This document shows positions 63,001 to 64,000 of a DNA stretch of 64,000 bases, in pieces. Numbering within the stretch: position 1 is the stretch's first letter; each line of letters opens with the position of its first letter. Position numbers and translations under genes: made by a program. The DNA lies in assembly GCA_037893225.1 (NCBI GenBank), contig JAZGUH010000725.1, positions 334,764 to 398,763 on the forward strand, written 5' to 3'. Source of the DNA: Hippasteria phrygiana (taxonomy: Eukaryota > Echinodermata > Asteroidea > Valvatida > Goniasteridae). A model generated the notes under the pieces. The model did not search any database. It was not told where the DNA came from and saw only the letters and a program-made list of their open reading frames with translations.

Positions 63001-64000
63001 AAAACTACAACATCAAAACAACATTGCCAGCCCTGTCGTCAACAGCAGGTAAGACATGTATCCTAACGGTGTGAATCTTTTGCTGTCTGGTGATCTAAGT
63101 TCAGCAATTTGACGATAAATCTTGTCTACTTTGATTCTGCCAGGAAATCGGAGACAACCAGAGTGTGTTTCCAGCATAAAAAAAAAAAAAAAAATCGAAG
63201 CACGACTGGGTGCTGTCAACGACAACCGATGAAGTGAAACATACCACCGTTACACTGCTGCGGGGGAAGAGCTTACACAGTCACGACATCGGTGGTGGCC
63301 GCTTGTGTCCCAACTCCAGGCTACTGTCTAAAACAATGACGCAAGAGGCAGGGACTTGAAGTAAAGCAATCTGCTGATGGCAAGTCCACCCTTGACAAGA
63401 CTACCTGGTACATGGAAGGTACCAGCGCACTAACAGAGGACAGAGCAAAGACAACAAAGGCTGGTGACCGTGTTTTCTAAAGTGTCAGTGTCAGGGGGAA
63501 TTAGACTGACCAACGCCTGCCGACGGTCTTGGTATAATGTGCTTCTGAGACCATTTGTGATTACTCTGCAGTGTCTATAAGGAGTCCAGGAGAGGAGGAG
63601 TTCTTGAAGTTCCAGAGGAGAAGACGGTCAAGCGGTAAGTGTTGATCTTTTGCAAAAGAAATATTCGGTGTTGTTGTAGATGGTGATTGGGCTTAAAACT
63701 GGCCCGTTGGGAGTGGGTGCGTAACCCAGTTGATAATTTTCTGTCATTTTGCAGCTTGTGACTTTGACTCTGGAGCCGAAATGACGAGACTTATCTCTTG
63801 CCCGAATGTCTGCTCTGGATTGGTTGTGACCGGTATTGTCTAGGAGGTAGTCGAATAAGCGGAGCCAATTCCACAAACTAGATGAGACATTATGCAGGCC
63901 TGTTTGTGACGGGTGAGTAAGATTTGAATTTGATTCGGCTTAGACTAGAAGCCCGAGCGATGGGATACTTTTGAGAGAAAAACAAAAATAGTGTGGTTTT
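1..64000 (+). CDS. Internal part of one giant secreted mucin-like repeat gene with about 55 discoidin-like domains
   Basis: All exons of the 56 modules read on the + strand with GT-AG junctions and one continuous frame. Exon A ends in phase 0, exons B and C end in phase 1, and the split codons G|AA always give Glu. Modules 1-54 contribute 14,094 residues, a polypeptide of very roughly 1.5 MDa before glycosylation. Each module encodes a Thr-rich linker and a two-cysteine globular domain, so an extracellular, O-glycosylated matrix, mucus or coat protein is inferred. No signal peptide, membrane segment, initiator or terminator lies in the window, so both termini are missing. The family resembles mucin/discoidin mosaic proteins of animals, but no specific orthologue is recognised. 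The alternative, many small three-exon genes, is unlikely because no module has its own start codon in an exon or a stop at its end. No transcript evidence is available here. Confidence 0.8.
109..1166 (+). CDS. Module 1, prototype of the family 1 three-exon repeat
   Basis: Exons are A 109-578, B 700-856 and C 1011-1166. Exon A encodes residues 1-157: residues 1-54 are Thr-rich linker, and Cys55 starts the globular part. Exon B encodes 158-209, with the sequon Asn196-Ser-Thr and closing Cys207. Exon C encodes 210-261, linker again, about one third Thr. Intron phases are 0 (A to B), 1 (B to C) and 1 (C to next A), so A+B and C are each symmetric 1-1 cassettes. Exon A starts at the AG of a TTCTGCCAG acceptor; the upstream ATG at 75 lies in the intron and is not a start. 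This copy has Thr20, Glu103 and Ala119, an ATTA insertion that makes intron 1 121 bp, and one extra T in intron 2 (154 bp). Confidence 0.88.
270..849 (+). other. Globular two-cysteine domain, F5/8 type C (discoidin)-like, shown on module 1
   Basis: The segment runs from Cys55 (codon at 270-272) to Cys207 (847-849), 153 residues, interrupted by intron 1 at 579-699. These are the only cysteines of the repeat, so they probably form one disulfide joining the domain's ends, as in F5/8C domains of about 150 residues. Supporting motifs are Cys-x-x-P-M-G-x-x-x-G at the start, Trp84, F-S-K-V-S-V-V-T-G-I at 104-113, V-S-Y at 136-138, V-T-G-I-R-L at 182-187 and V-D-I-L-G-C at the end. F5/8C domains are jelly-roll beta-sandwiches that bind carbohydrate, lipid or protein. 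The usual aromatic-rich N-terminal half is weak here, so a diverged relative or a different beta-sandwich is possible. Confidence 0.5.
579..699 (+). other. Intron 1 (A to B), phase 0, 117-121 bp
   Basis: The donor is GCG|GTAAGT and the acceptor TTTCATTTTGCAG|CT after a pyrimidine-rich tract. The likely branch site is the TAAC (or TAAAC) about 30 bases upstream of the acceptor. Family 1 has 117 bp, or 121 bp when ATTA is inserted (modules 1, 3, 6 and 12). Family 2 has 118 bp and reads GTAACCC at this site. The intron splits the globular domain. Read through, it hits TGA four codons after the donor, so retention would truncate the protein. Confidence 0.9.
857..1010 (+). other. Intron 2 (B to C), phase 1, 144-154 bp
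   Basis: The donor is AAAG|GTGAGT (AAGG|GTGAGT in family 2). The acceptor is TTTTTGTAATAG|AA in family 1 and TTTTTGTGATAG|AA in family 2. A good branch-site candidate, CACTGAC, lies about 45 bases upstream of the acceptor in all copies. Length is 153 bp in most family 1 copies, 154 bp in modules 1 and 28, 145 bp in family 2 and 144 bp only in module 48. Family 2 has two sequence classes, starting GTGAGTAAG or GTGAGTTAAG. Confidence 0.9.
1011..1422 (+). other. Mucin-like Thr-rich linker between successive globular domains, shown from module 1 to module 2
   Basis: Exon C of module 1 (1011-1166) and the first 54 codons of exon A of module 2 (1262-1422) join across intron 3 into 106 residues. 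They are dominated by Thr, Val, Ser, Pro and Glu, with blocks such as T-T-T and T-T-V-T-T. There is no Cys, no aromatic residue except the final Tyr54, and few hydrophobic clusters. The composition is that of an extended, O-glycosylated PTS region. The ACA/ACC-rich codon usage makes the DNA locally repetitive. Confidence 0.75.
1167..1261 (+). other. Intron 3 (C to next A), phase 1, 94-98 bp, the link between modules
   Basis: The donor is CAG|GTAAGA and the acceptor CTACTTTTATTCTGCCAG|AA (CTACTTTGATTCTGCCAG in family 2). A plausible branch region is TTGATAATAATC or TTGACGATAATC. Family 1 has 95 bp, 98 bp where TAA is inserted, and 94 bp once before module 28. Family 2 has 96 bp. Because this intron separates modules at phase 1, unequal crossing over inside any intron 3 adds or removes whole modules without disturbing the frame. 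Confidence 0.9.
1262..2314 (+). CDS. Module 2, family 1
   Basis: Exons A 1262-1731, B 1849-2005, C 2159-2314. It carries Lys20 and Glu103 and is the only copy with Ile67 in place of Val. Introns are 117, 153 and 95 bp, the common family 1 lengths. Confidence 0.87.
2410..3466 (+). CDS. Module 3, family 1, long intron 1
   Basis: Exons A 2410-2879, B 3001-3157, C 3311-3466. It has Thr20 and Glu103 and the 121-bp intron 1 with the ATTA insertion. Exon C has Thr252 replaced by Ala, as in modules 6, 8 and 12. It is the first member of a three-module higher-order pattern. Confidence 0.87.
3562..4614 (+). CDS. Module 4, family 1
   Basis: Exons A 3562-4031, B 4149-4305, C 4459-4614. It shows Lys20, Lys103, Val175 (Glu in module 1) and Leu216 in exon C. 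Module 9 shares all of these, which marks the two as close copies. Confidence 0.87.
4710..5762 (+). CDS. Module 5, family 1, Pro119 type
   Basis: Exons A 4710-5179, B 5297-5453, C 5607-5762. Pro119 replaces Ala next to the V-T-G-I motif, as in modules 8, 11 and 14, and residue 103 is Lys. These Pro119 copies recur every third module. Confidence 0.87.
5858..6914 (+). CDS. Module 6, family 1, long intron 1
   Basis: Exons A 5858-6327, B 6449-6605, C 6759-6914. It has Lys20, Glu103 and the 121-bp intron 1, and exon C has Ala252. The intron in front carries the CGTGTCT variant also seen before modules 12, 16 and 19. It is nearly identical to module 12, 6892 bp downstream. Confidence 0.87.
7010..8062 (+). 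CDS. Module 7, family 1
   Basis: Exons A 7010-7479, B 7597-7753, C 7907-8062. It has Lys20, Lys103, Ala119 and Glu175, and matches module 13 in the same position of the three-module pattern. Confidence 0.87.
8158..9210 (+). CDS. Module 8, family 1, Pro119 type
   Basis: Exons A 8158-8627, B 8745-8901, C 9055-9210. It carries Glu26 (Lys elsewhere), Lys103, Pro119 and Val157 at the last codon of exon A, plus Ala252 in exon C. Glu26 is shared only with modules 11 and 14. Confidence 0.87.
9306..10358 (+). CDS. Module 9, family 1
   Basis: Exons A 9306-9775, B 9893-10049, C 10203-10358. Lys103, Val175 and Leu216 match module 4 rather than modules 3, 6 and 12, whose place it occupies. The regular three-module order is therefore broken here, probably by an unequal exchange. 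Confidence 0.87.
10454..11506 (+). CDS. Module 10, family 1
   Basis: Exons A 10454-10923, B 11041-11197, C 11351-11506. It has Lys103 and Ala119, and a private Ser140 to Arg change in the loop after V-S-Y. Otherwise it is the same as modules 7 and 13. Confidence 0.87.
11602..12654 (+). CDS. Module 11, family 1, Pro119 type
   Basis: Exons A 11602-12071, B 12189-12345, C 12499-12654. It carries Glu26, Lys103 and Pro119, and a private Pro46 to Ser change in the linker. Confidence 0.87.
12750..13806 (+). CDS. Module 12, family 1, long intron 1
   Basis: Exons A 12750-13219, B 13341-13497, C 13651-13806. It has Glu103, Ala252 and the 121-bp intron 1, and is the last copy with the ATTA insertion. 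It is a near duplicate of module 6. Confidence 0.87.
13902..14954 (+). CDS. Module 13, family 1, with an extra cysteine
   Basis: Exons A 13902-14371, B 14489-14645, C 14799-14954. Codon 186 at 14573-14575 is TGT, so Arg186 of the V-T-G-I-R-L motif becomes Cys. This is the only intact module with three cysteines. The odd number could allow an intermolecular disulfide or simply disturb folding. Other key positions are as in module 7. Confidence 0.86.
15050..16102 (+). CDS. Module 14, family 1, Pro119 type
   Basis: Exons A 15050-15519, B 15637-15793, C 15947-16102. It carries Glu26, Lys103, Pro119 and a private Val118 to Met change. The intron that follows is the first with the TAA insertion (98 bp), which marks the edge of the next higher-order block. 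Confidence 0.87.
16201..17253 (+). CDS. Module 15, family 1
   Basis: Exons A 16201-16670, B 16788-16944, C 17098-17253. It shows Glu103 and Val175. From here to module 22 every exon B has Val175. Confidence 0.87.
17349..18401 (+). CDS. Module 16, family 1
   Basis: Exons A 17349-17818, B 17936-18092, C 18246-18401. It has Lys103, Val175 and Lys57 just after Cys55. Lys57 is otherwise a family 2 state, so here it is either an independent change or a short conversion tract. The intron in front carries the CGTGTCT variant; the one behind has the TAA insertion. Confidence 0.87.
18500..19552 (+). CDS. Module 17, family 1
   Basis: Exons A 18500-18969, B 19087-19243, C 19397-19552. It has Glu103 and Val175, with no private residue change found by eye. 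The intron that follows is 98 bp. Confidence 0.87.
19651..20703 (+). CDS. Module 18, family 1
   Basis: Exons A 19651-20120, B 20238-20394, C 20548-20703. It has Glu103 and two private charge reversals, Glu3 to Lys in the linker and Glu166 to Lys in exon B. It corresponds to module 15, 3450 bp upstream. Confidence 0.87.
20799..21851 (+). CDS. Module 19, family 1
   Basis: Exons A 20799-21268, B 21386-21542, C 21696-21851. It has Lys103 and Val175. Like module 16 (3450 bp upstream) it follows an intron with the CGTGTCT variant and precedes one with the TAA insertion. Confidence 0.87.
21950..23002 (+). CDS. Module 20, family 1
   Basis: Exons A 21950-22419, B 22537-22693, C 22847-23002. It has Glu103 and Val175, and a private Gly194 to Glu change two residues before the N-S-T sequon, which stays intact. 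Confidence 0.87.
23101..24153 (+). CDS. Module 21, family 1
   Basis: Exons A 23101-23570, B 23688-23844, C 23998-24153. It has Glu103 and Val175. Both flanking copies of intron 3 carry the TAA insertion (98 bp). Confidence 0.87.
24252..25304 (+). CDS. Module 22, family 1, variant exon C
   Basis: Exons A 24252-24721, B 24839-24995, C 25149-25304. Exon A has Glu103. Exon C carries Lys220 and Met224, shared only with modules 24 and 26, which starts a two-module higher-order pattern. The intron behind is back to 95 bp and has CGA where most copies have the in-frame TGA. Confidence 0.87.
25400..26452 (+). CDS. Module 23, family 1
   Basis: Exons A 25400-25869, B 25987-26143, C 26297-26452. It has Ile30 and Lys103, with Glu175. 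Intron 2 has the ATACTTT and ACAATTGTG variants. All of these are shared with module 25. Confidence 0.87.
26548..27600 (+). CDS. Module 24, family 1, variant exon C
   Basis: Exons A 26548-27017, B 27135-27291, C 27445-27600. It has Lys103, Val175, Lys220 and Met224, and a private Asn117 to Ile change after the V-T-G-I-R-L motif of exon A. Confidence 0.87.
27696..28748 (+). CDS. Module 25, family 1
   Basis: Exons A 27696-28165, B 28283-28439, C 28593-28748. It shares Ile30, Lys103 and the intron 2 variants with module 23. Private changes are Asp78 to Tyr in the globular part and Thr253 to Lys in the linker. Confidence 0.87.
28844..29896 (+). CDS. Module 26, family 1, variant exon C
   Basis: Exons A 28844-29313, B 29431-29587, C 29741-29896. 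It has Glu103 and Val175, and in exon C Lys220 and Met224 plus a private Thr244 to Met. Confidence 0.87.
29992..31044 (+). CDS. Module 27, family 1
   Basis: Exons A 29992-30461, B 30579-30735, C 30889-31044. It carries Ile11, Lys103 and Val175, and private Ser178 to Phe and Asn199 to Ile changes in exon B. It shows more private substitutions than its neighbours, in keeping with its place near the family 1 edge. The intron that follows lacks one T (94 bp). Confidence 0.87.
31139..32192 (+). CDS. Module 28, last full family 1 copy
   Basis: Exons A 31139-31608, B 31726-31882, C 32037-32192. It has Glu103, Glu175, Val157 and a private Thr231 to Ser in exon C. Intron 2 is 154 bp because of one extra A in a nine-A run. 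The intron that follows is diverged (TAATAGCGTGTAAATT), the first sign of the family boundary. Confidence 0.87.
32288..33333 (+). CDS. Module 29, hybrid between family 1 and family 2
   Basis: Exons A 32288-32757, B 32876-33032, C 33178-33333. The first codons are family 1 (Thr2, Thr10) and are preceded by a family 1 intron. From about codon 24 the sequence is family 2: Gly24, Lys57, Asp60, Glu62, Thr76, Lys79, Val86, Arg111, Ile124, Ser127 and Ile132. Its introns have the family 2 lengths 118, 145 and 96 bp. The switch therefore lies inside exon A, roughly 32310-32460. Confidence 0.87.
33430..34475 (+). CDS. Module 30, family 2, beta subtype
   Basis: Exons A 33430-33899, B 34018-34174, C 34320-34475. 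Family 2 marks are Ile2, Ser10, Lys57, Asp60, Glu62, Leu176, Ala178, Asp201, Lys229 and Thr247. The beta subtype has Lys68, Ala70 and Val118-Val119. This copy has Glu79 and a private Ser44 to Leu. Intron 2 is of the GTGAGTAAG class. Confidence 0.87.
34572..35617 (+). CDS. Module 31, family 2, alpha subtype
   Basis: Exons A 34572-35041, B 35160-35316, C 35462-35617. The alpha subtype has Glu68, Ser70, Lys79 and Ala118-Ala119. Glu24 is present and intron 2 is of the GTGAGTTAAG class. Confidence 0.87.
35714..36759 (+). CDS. Module 32, family 2, alpha subtype with Gly24
   Basis: Exons A 35714-36183, B 36302-36458, C 36604-36759. Gly24 is shared with modules 29, 37, 40 and 42. Intron 2 is of the GTGAGTTAAG class. 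Confidence 0.87.
36856..37901 (+). CDS. Module 33, family 2, alpha subtype
   Basis: Exons A 36856-37325, B 37444-37600, C 37746-37901. It has Glu24 and alpha-subtype residues with no private change found. Intron 2 is of the GTGAGTTAAG class. Confidence 0.87.
37998..39043 (+). CDS. Module 34, family 2, beta subtype
   Basis: Exons A 37998-38467, B 38586-38742, C 38888-39043. It is beta subtype with Glu79, a private Val125 to Met, and Gly191 to Glu in exon B, a change also seen in modules 51 and 54. Intron 2 is of the GTGAGTTAAG class. Confidence 0.87.
39140..40185 (+). CDS. Module 35, family 2, beta subtype
   Basis: Exons A 39140-39609, B 39728-39884, C 40030-40185. It has Glu79. Intron 2 is of the GTGAGTAAG class with CCTATTTG, and exon C is followed by the ATCGGGG intron 3 variant, as in module 30 exactly 5710 bp upstream. 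Confidence 0.87.
40282..41327 (+). CDS. Module 36, family 2, beta subtype
   Basis: Exons A 40282-40751, B 40870-41026, C 41172-41327. It has Glu79. Intron 1 has GTGACGTAAC in place of GTGGCGTAAC near the putative branch site. Confidence 0.87.
41424..42469 (+). CDS. Module 37, family 2, alpha subtype with Gly24
   Basis: Exons A 41424-41893, B 42012-42168, C 42314-42469. It matches module 40, 3426 bp downstream, including a silent change in exon C (CCACAAACT). Confidence 0.87.
42566..43611 (+). CDS. Module 38, family 2, alpha subtype
   Basis: Exons A 42566-43035, B 43154-43310, C 43456-43611. It has Glu24 and Lys79. Intron 1 carries GTGAGTGGGG instead of GTGATTGGGG, a variant shared with modules 42, 43, 44, 46 and 48. 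Confidence 0.87.
43708..44753 (+). CDS. Module 39, family 2, beta subtype with Glu112
   Basis: Exons A 43708-44177, B 44296-44452, C 44598-44753. Gly112 of the T-G-I motif is replaced by Glu, as only in module 43, 4568 bp (four units) downstream. Residue 79 is Lys. Confidence 0.87.
44850..45895 (+). CDS. Module 40, family 2, alpha subtype with Gly24
   Basis: Exons A 44850-45319, B 45438-45594, C 45740-45895. It is a near copy of module 37, with no private residue change found. Confidence 0.87.
45992..47037 (+). CDS. Module 41, family 2, beta subtype
   Basis: Exons A 45992-46461, B 46580-46736, C 46882-47037. It has Glu79. The acceptor before exon C reads TTTTTGTTATAG, one base different from all other family 2 copies, with the AG intact. 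Confidence 0.87.
47134..48179 (+). CDS. Module 42, family 2, alpha subtype with Gly24
   Basis: Exons A 47134-47603, B 47722-47878, C 48024-48179. Exon A resembles modules 37 and 40, but from intron 1 (GTGAGTGGGG) on it resembles module 38. It is therefore a recombinant between the two types. Confidence 0.87.
48276..49321 (+). CDS. Module 43, family 2, beta subtype with Glu112
   Basis: Exons A 48276-48745, B 48864-49020, C 49166-49321. It shares Glu112 with module 39 and has a private Glu169 to Lys in exon B. Intron 2 is of the GTGAGTAAG class with CCTATTTG. Confidence 0.87.
49418..50463 (+). CDS. Module 44, family 2, mixed subtype
   Basis: Exons A 49418-49887, B 50006-50162, C 50308-50463. 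It combines alpha residues (Glu68, Ser70, Lys79) with beta Val118-Val119, plus Lys111 and Gly144. Only module 46 shares these states. The mixed pattern suggests gene conversion within exon A. Confidence 0.87.
50560..51605 (+). CDS. Module 45, family 2, beta subtype with Tyr212
   Basis: Exons A 50560-51029, B 51148-51304, C 51450-51605. It has Lys79, and Ser212 to Tyr at the start of exon C, shared with modules 47 and 49. Intron 2 is of the GTGAGTAAG class with CTTATTTG. Confidence 0.87.
51702..52747 (+). CDS. Module 46, family 2, duplicate of module 44
   Basis: Exons A 51702-52171, B 52290-52446, C 52592-52747. It carries Lys111, Gly144 and the mixed subtype of module 44, and looks identical to it by eye over the whole unit. 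Confidence 0.87.
52844..53889 (+). CDS. Module 47, family 2, duplicate of module 45
   Basis: Exons A 52844-53313, B 53432-53588, C 53734-53889. It is the same as module 45 by eye, including Tyr212, a silent TTCTAAAG in exon A and ATATTGG in intron 1. Confidence 0.87.
53986..55030 (+). CDS. Module 48, family 2, with a 144-bp stop-free intron 2
   Basis: Exons A 53986-54455, B 54574-54730, C 54875-55030. It has Gln58, His69 and a private Asp93 to Asn. Intron 2 (54731-54874) begins with the GTGAGTTAAG class and ends with the CTTATTTG class, so it is recombinant and one base shorter than the rest. Being 144 bp with no in-frame stop, it could be retained without breaking the frame, although its splice sites look normal. 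Confidence 0.86.
55127..56172 (+). CDS. Module 49, family 2, beta subtype with Tyr212
   Basis: Exons A 55127-55596, B 55715-55871, C 56017-56172. It has Lys79 and Tyr212 and otherwise matches modules 45 and 47. Confidence 0.87.
56269..57314 (+). CDS. Module 50, family 2, Gln58/His69 type
   Basis: Exons A 56269-56738, B 56857-57013, C 57159-57314. It shares Gln58 (the P of the C-x-x-P-M-G-like start is lost) and His69 with module 48, but has Asp93. Confidence 0.87.
57411..58456 (+). CDS. Module 51, family 2, mixed subtype
   Basis: Exons A 57411-57880, B 57999-58155, C 58301-58456. It has Ile11, Lys68 with Ser70, Ala118-Ala119 and Glu191. Module 54, 3426 bp downstream, has the same set. Confidence 0.87.
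58553..59598 (+). CDS. Module 52, family 2, beta subtype
   Basis: Exons A 58553-59022, B 59141-59297, C 59443-59598. It has Lys79 and standard beta residues, with no private change found. Confidence 0.87.
59695..60740 (+). CDS. Module 53, family 2, beta subtype
   Basis: Exons A 59695-60164, B 60283-60439, C 60585-60740. It has Ile11 and Lys79, and a private Val202 to Ile in the closing strand of exon B. Confidence 0.87.
60837..61882 (+). CDS. Module 54, last intact module
   Basis: Exons A 60837-61306, B 61425-61581, C 61727-61882. It shares Ile11, Lys68, Ser70, Ala118-Ala119 and Glu191 with module 51, and has a private Ala256 to Thr in exon C. Its downstream intron 3 differs from the family 2 norm (GATTTGGG). 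Confidence 0.87.
61979..63048 (+). CDS. Module 55, frame disrupted, probably by sequence errors
   Basis: Exons can still be traced: A 61979-62456 (478 bp against 470), B 62578-62740 (163 against 157), C 62889-63048 (160 against 156). The first 170 bases are clean and carry Thr2, a family 1-like state. From about 62149 there is an indel every few tens of bases, the first creating a stop at about 62176. Splice-site cores and most residues remain recognisable. A real pseudogene copy is possible but less likely, since introns and exons are hit alike. Confidence 0.6.
63144..63912 (+). CDS. Module 56, frame disrupted and cut by the window edge (exons A and B)
   Basis: Exon A is about 63144-63634 (491 bp against 470) and exon B about 63755-63912. 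Intron 2 runs to base 64000 without reaching exon C. Traces of Ile11, Ser70, Ala118-Ala119 and the GGAGCC silent variant relate it to modules 51 and 54. A run of 17 A at 63178-63194 replaces a few bases of exon A. Exon limits are uncertain by a few bases. Confidence 0.55.
63178..63194 (+). repeat. Run of 17 A inside exon A of module 56
   Basis: The run stands where other copies have CATAACTGAAAGC or similar. It is flanked by normal module sequence on both sides, with no target-site duplication or inserted element seen. A sequencing or consensus artefact is the likeliest origin. Confidence 0.8.

Larger units (their letters stand above)
1..64000 (+). repeat. Head-to-tail tandem array of a 1.14-1.15 kb three-exon module
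   Basis: The same module recurs 56 times without any interruption by other sequence. Unit lengths are 1147-1153 bp in the left half and 1142 bp (once 1141) in the right half. Introns are about as similar between neighbouring copies as exons are, which indicates recent amplification or ongoing homogenisation of whole genomic units. The array reaches both window edges, so its true length is unknown. Confidence 0.97.
33430..64000 (+). repeat. Family 2 block of the array (modules 30-56)
   Basis: Copies have Ile2 (except module 55), Lys57, Asp60, Glu62, Thr76, Val86, Arg111 (mostly), Ile124, Ser127, Ile132, Leu176, Ala178, Asp201, Lys229 and Thr247. Introns are 118, 145 (once 144) and 96 bp. The period is 1142 bp over 24 successive units with one 1141-bp exception. 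Alpha and beta subtypes alternate irregularly. Confidence 0.9.
62149..64000 (+). other. Indel-rich terminal stretch, probably low-quality sequence
   Basis: The array continues in register, but single-base insertions, deletions and doubled bases appear throughout exons and introns alike, while the preceding 62 kb shows none in exons. The spacing between exon A starts grows to about 1165 bp. The error type, mostly indels, fits uncorrected long-read consensus at a contig or gap edge. Confidence 0.75.

Noticed and set aside
63178..63194. Poly(A) tract as a retroposed cDNA end or the gene's polyadenylation site
   Set aside because: It sits inside an exon A with normal module sequence and introns on both sides, no AATAAA lies at a suitable distance, and the region is full of other indel errors.
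1..64000. A bacterial adhesin or surface-repeat gene
   Set aside because: The conserved GT-AG introns with branch and pyrimidine signals in every repeat exclude a prokaryotic coding sequence.
1..64000. Transposon cluster or non-coding satellite DNA
   Set aside because: No terminal repeats, target-site duplications, transposase or reverse transcriptase are seen. The constant exon lengths and open frame over 54 copies argue for a coding array.

Overview
The window is one uninterrupted eukaryotic tandem array, not a set of separate genes. A three-exon module of about 1.14-1.15 kb repeats head to tail on the + strand from base 1 to base 64000: 54 intact modules, two damaged ones at the right end, and a 13-base exon tail at the left edge. 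Every junction is GT-AG. Exon A is 470 bp, exon B 157 bp and exon C 156 bp. Together they make 783 bp, or 261 codons, so the reading frame passes from module to module. The simplest reading is the internal repeat region of one giant gene. Its 54 intact modules alone encode 54 x 261 = 14,094 residues. Neither a start codon context, a stop, a promoter nor a polyadenylation region is visible, so the gene runs past both edges.

Each 261-residue repeat has two parts. A Thr/Ser/Pro/Val-rich, mucin-like linker of about 106 residues is made by exon C plus the first third of exon A. A globular part of 153 residues starts and ends with the only two cysteines of the repeat (Cys55 and Cys207) and is made by the rest of exon A plus exon B. 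Its ends (C-x-x-P-M-G near the first Cys, V-D-I-L-G-C at the last), its length and the inner V-V-T-G-I and V-S-Y motifs resemble a coagulation factor 5/8 type C (discoidin) domain. That assignment is a pattern-based inference. One N-glycosylation sequon (N-S-T) sits in each globular part. The product would be a very long extracellular, heavily O-glycosylated beads-on-a-string protein.

Layout: bases 1-32192 hold family 1 (modules 1-28, mostly 1148-1153 bp). Module 29 (32288-33333) is a family 1/family 2 hybrid. Bases 33430-64000 hold family 2 (modules 30-56, 1142 bp, one of 1141 bp). The families differ at about 18 fixed residues and in intron sequence and length. Within each family there are higher-order repeats of two, three and possibly more modules. 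From about 62149 to the end the same module continues but is full of small insertions and deletions, including a run of 17 A. This looks like unpolished sequence rather than a biological change.

Short canonical introns, a secreted mucin-plus-discoidin style architecture and symmetric phase-1 module boundaries point to an animal, probably an invertebrate, or a close unicellular relative. The species cannot be named from the sequence. No RNA gene, transposon, CRISPR array or second gene is visible. Residue numbers used throughout count from the first residue of exon A (E1) to the last of exon C (A261).
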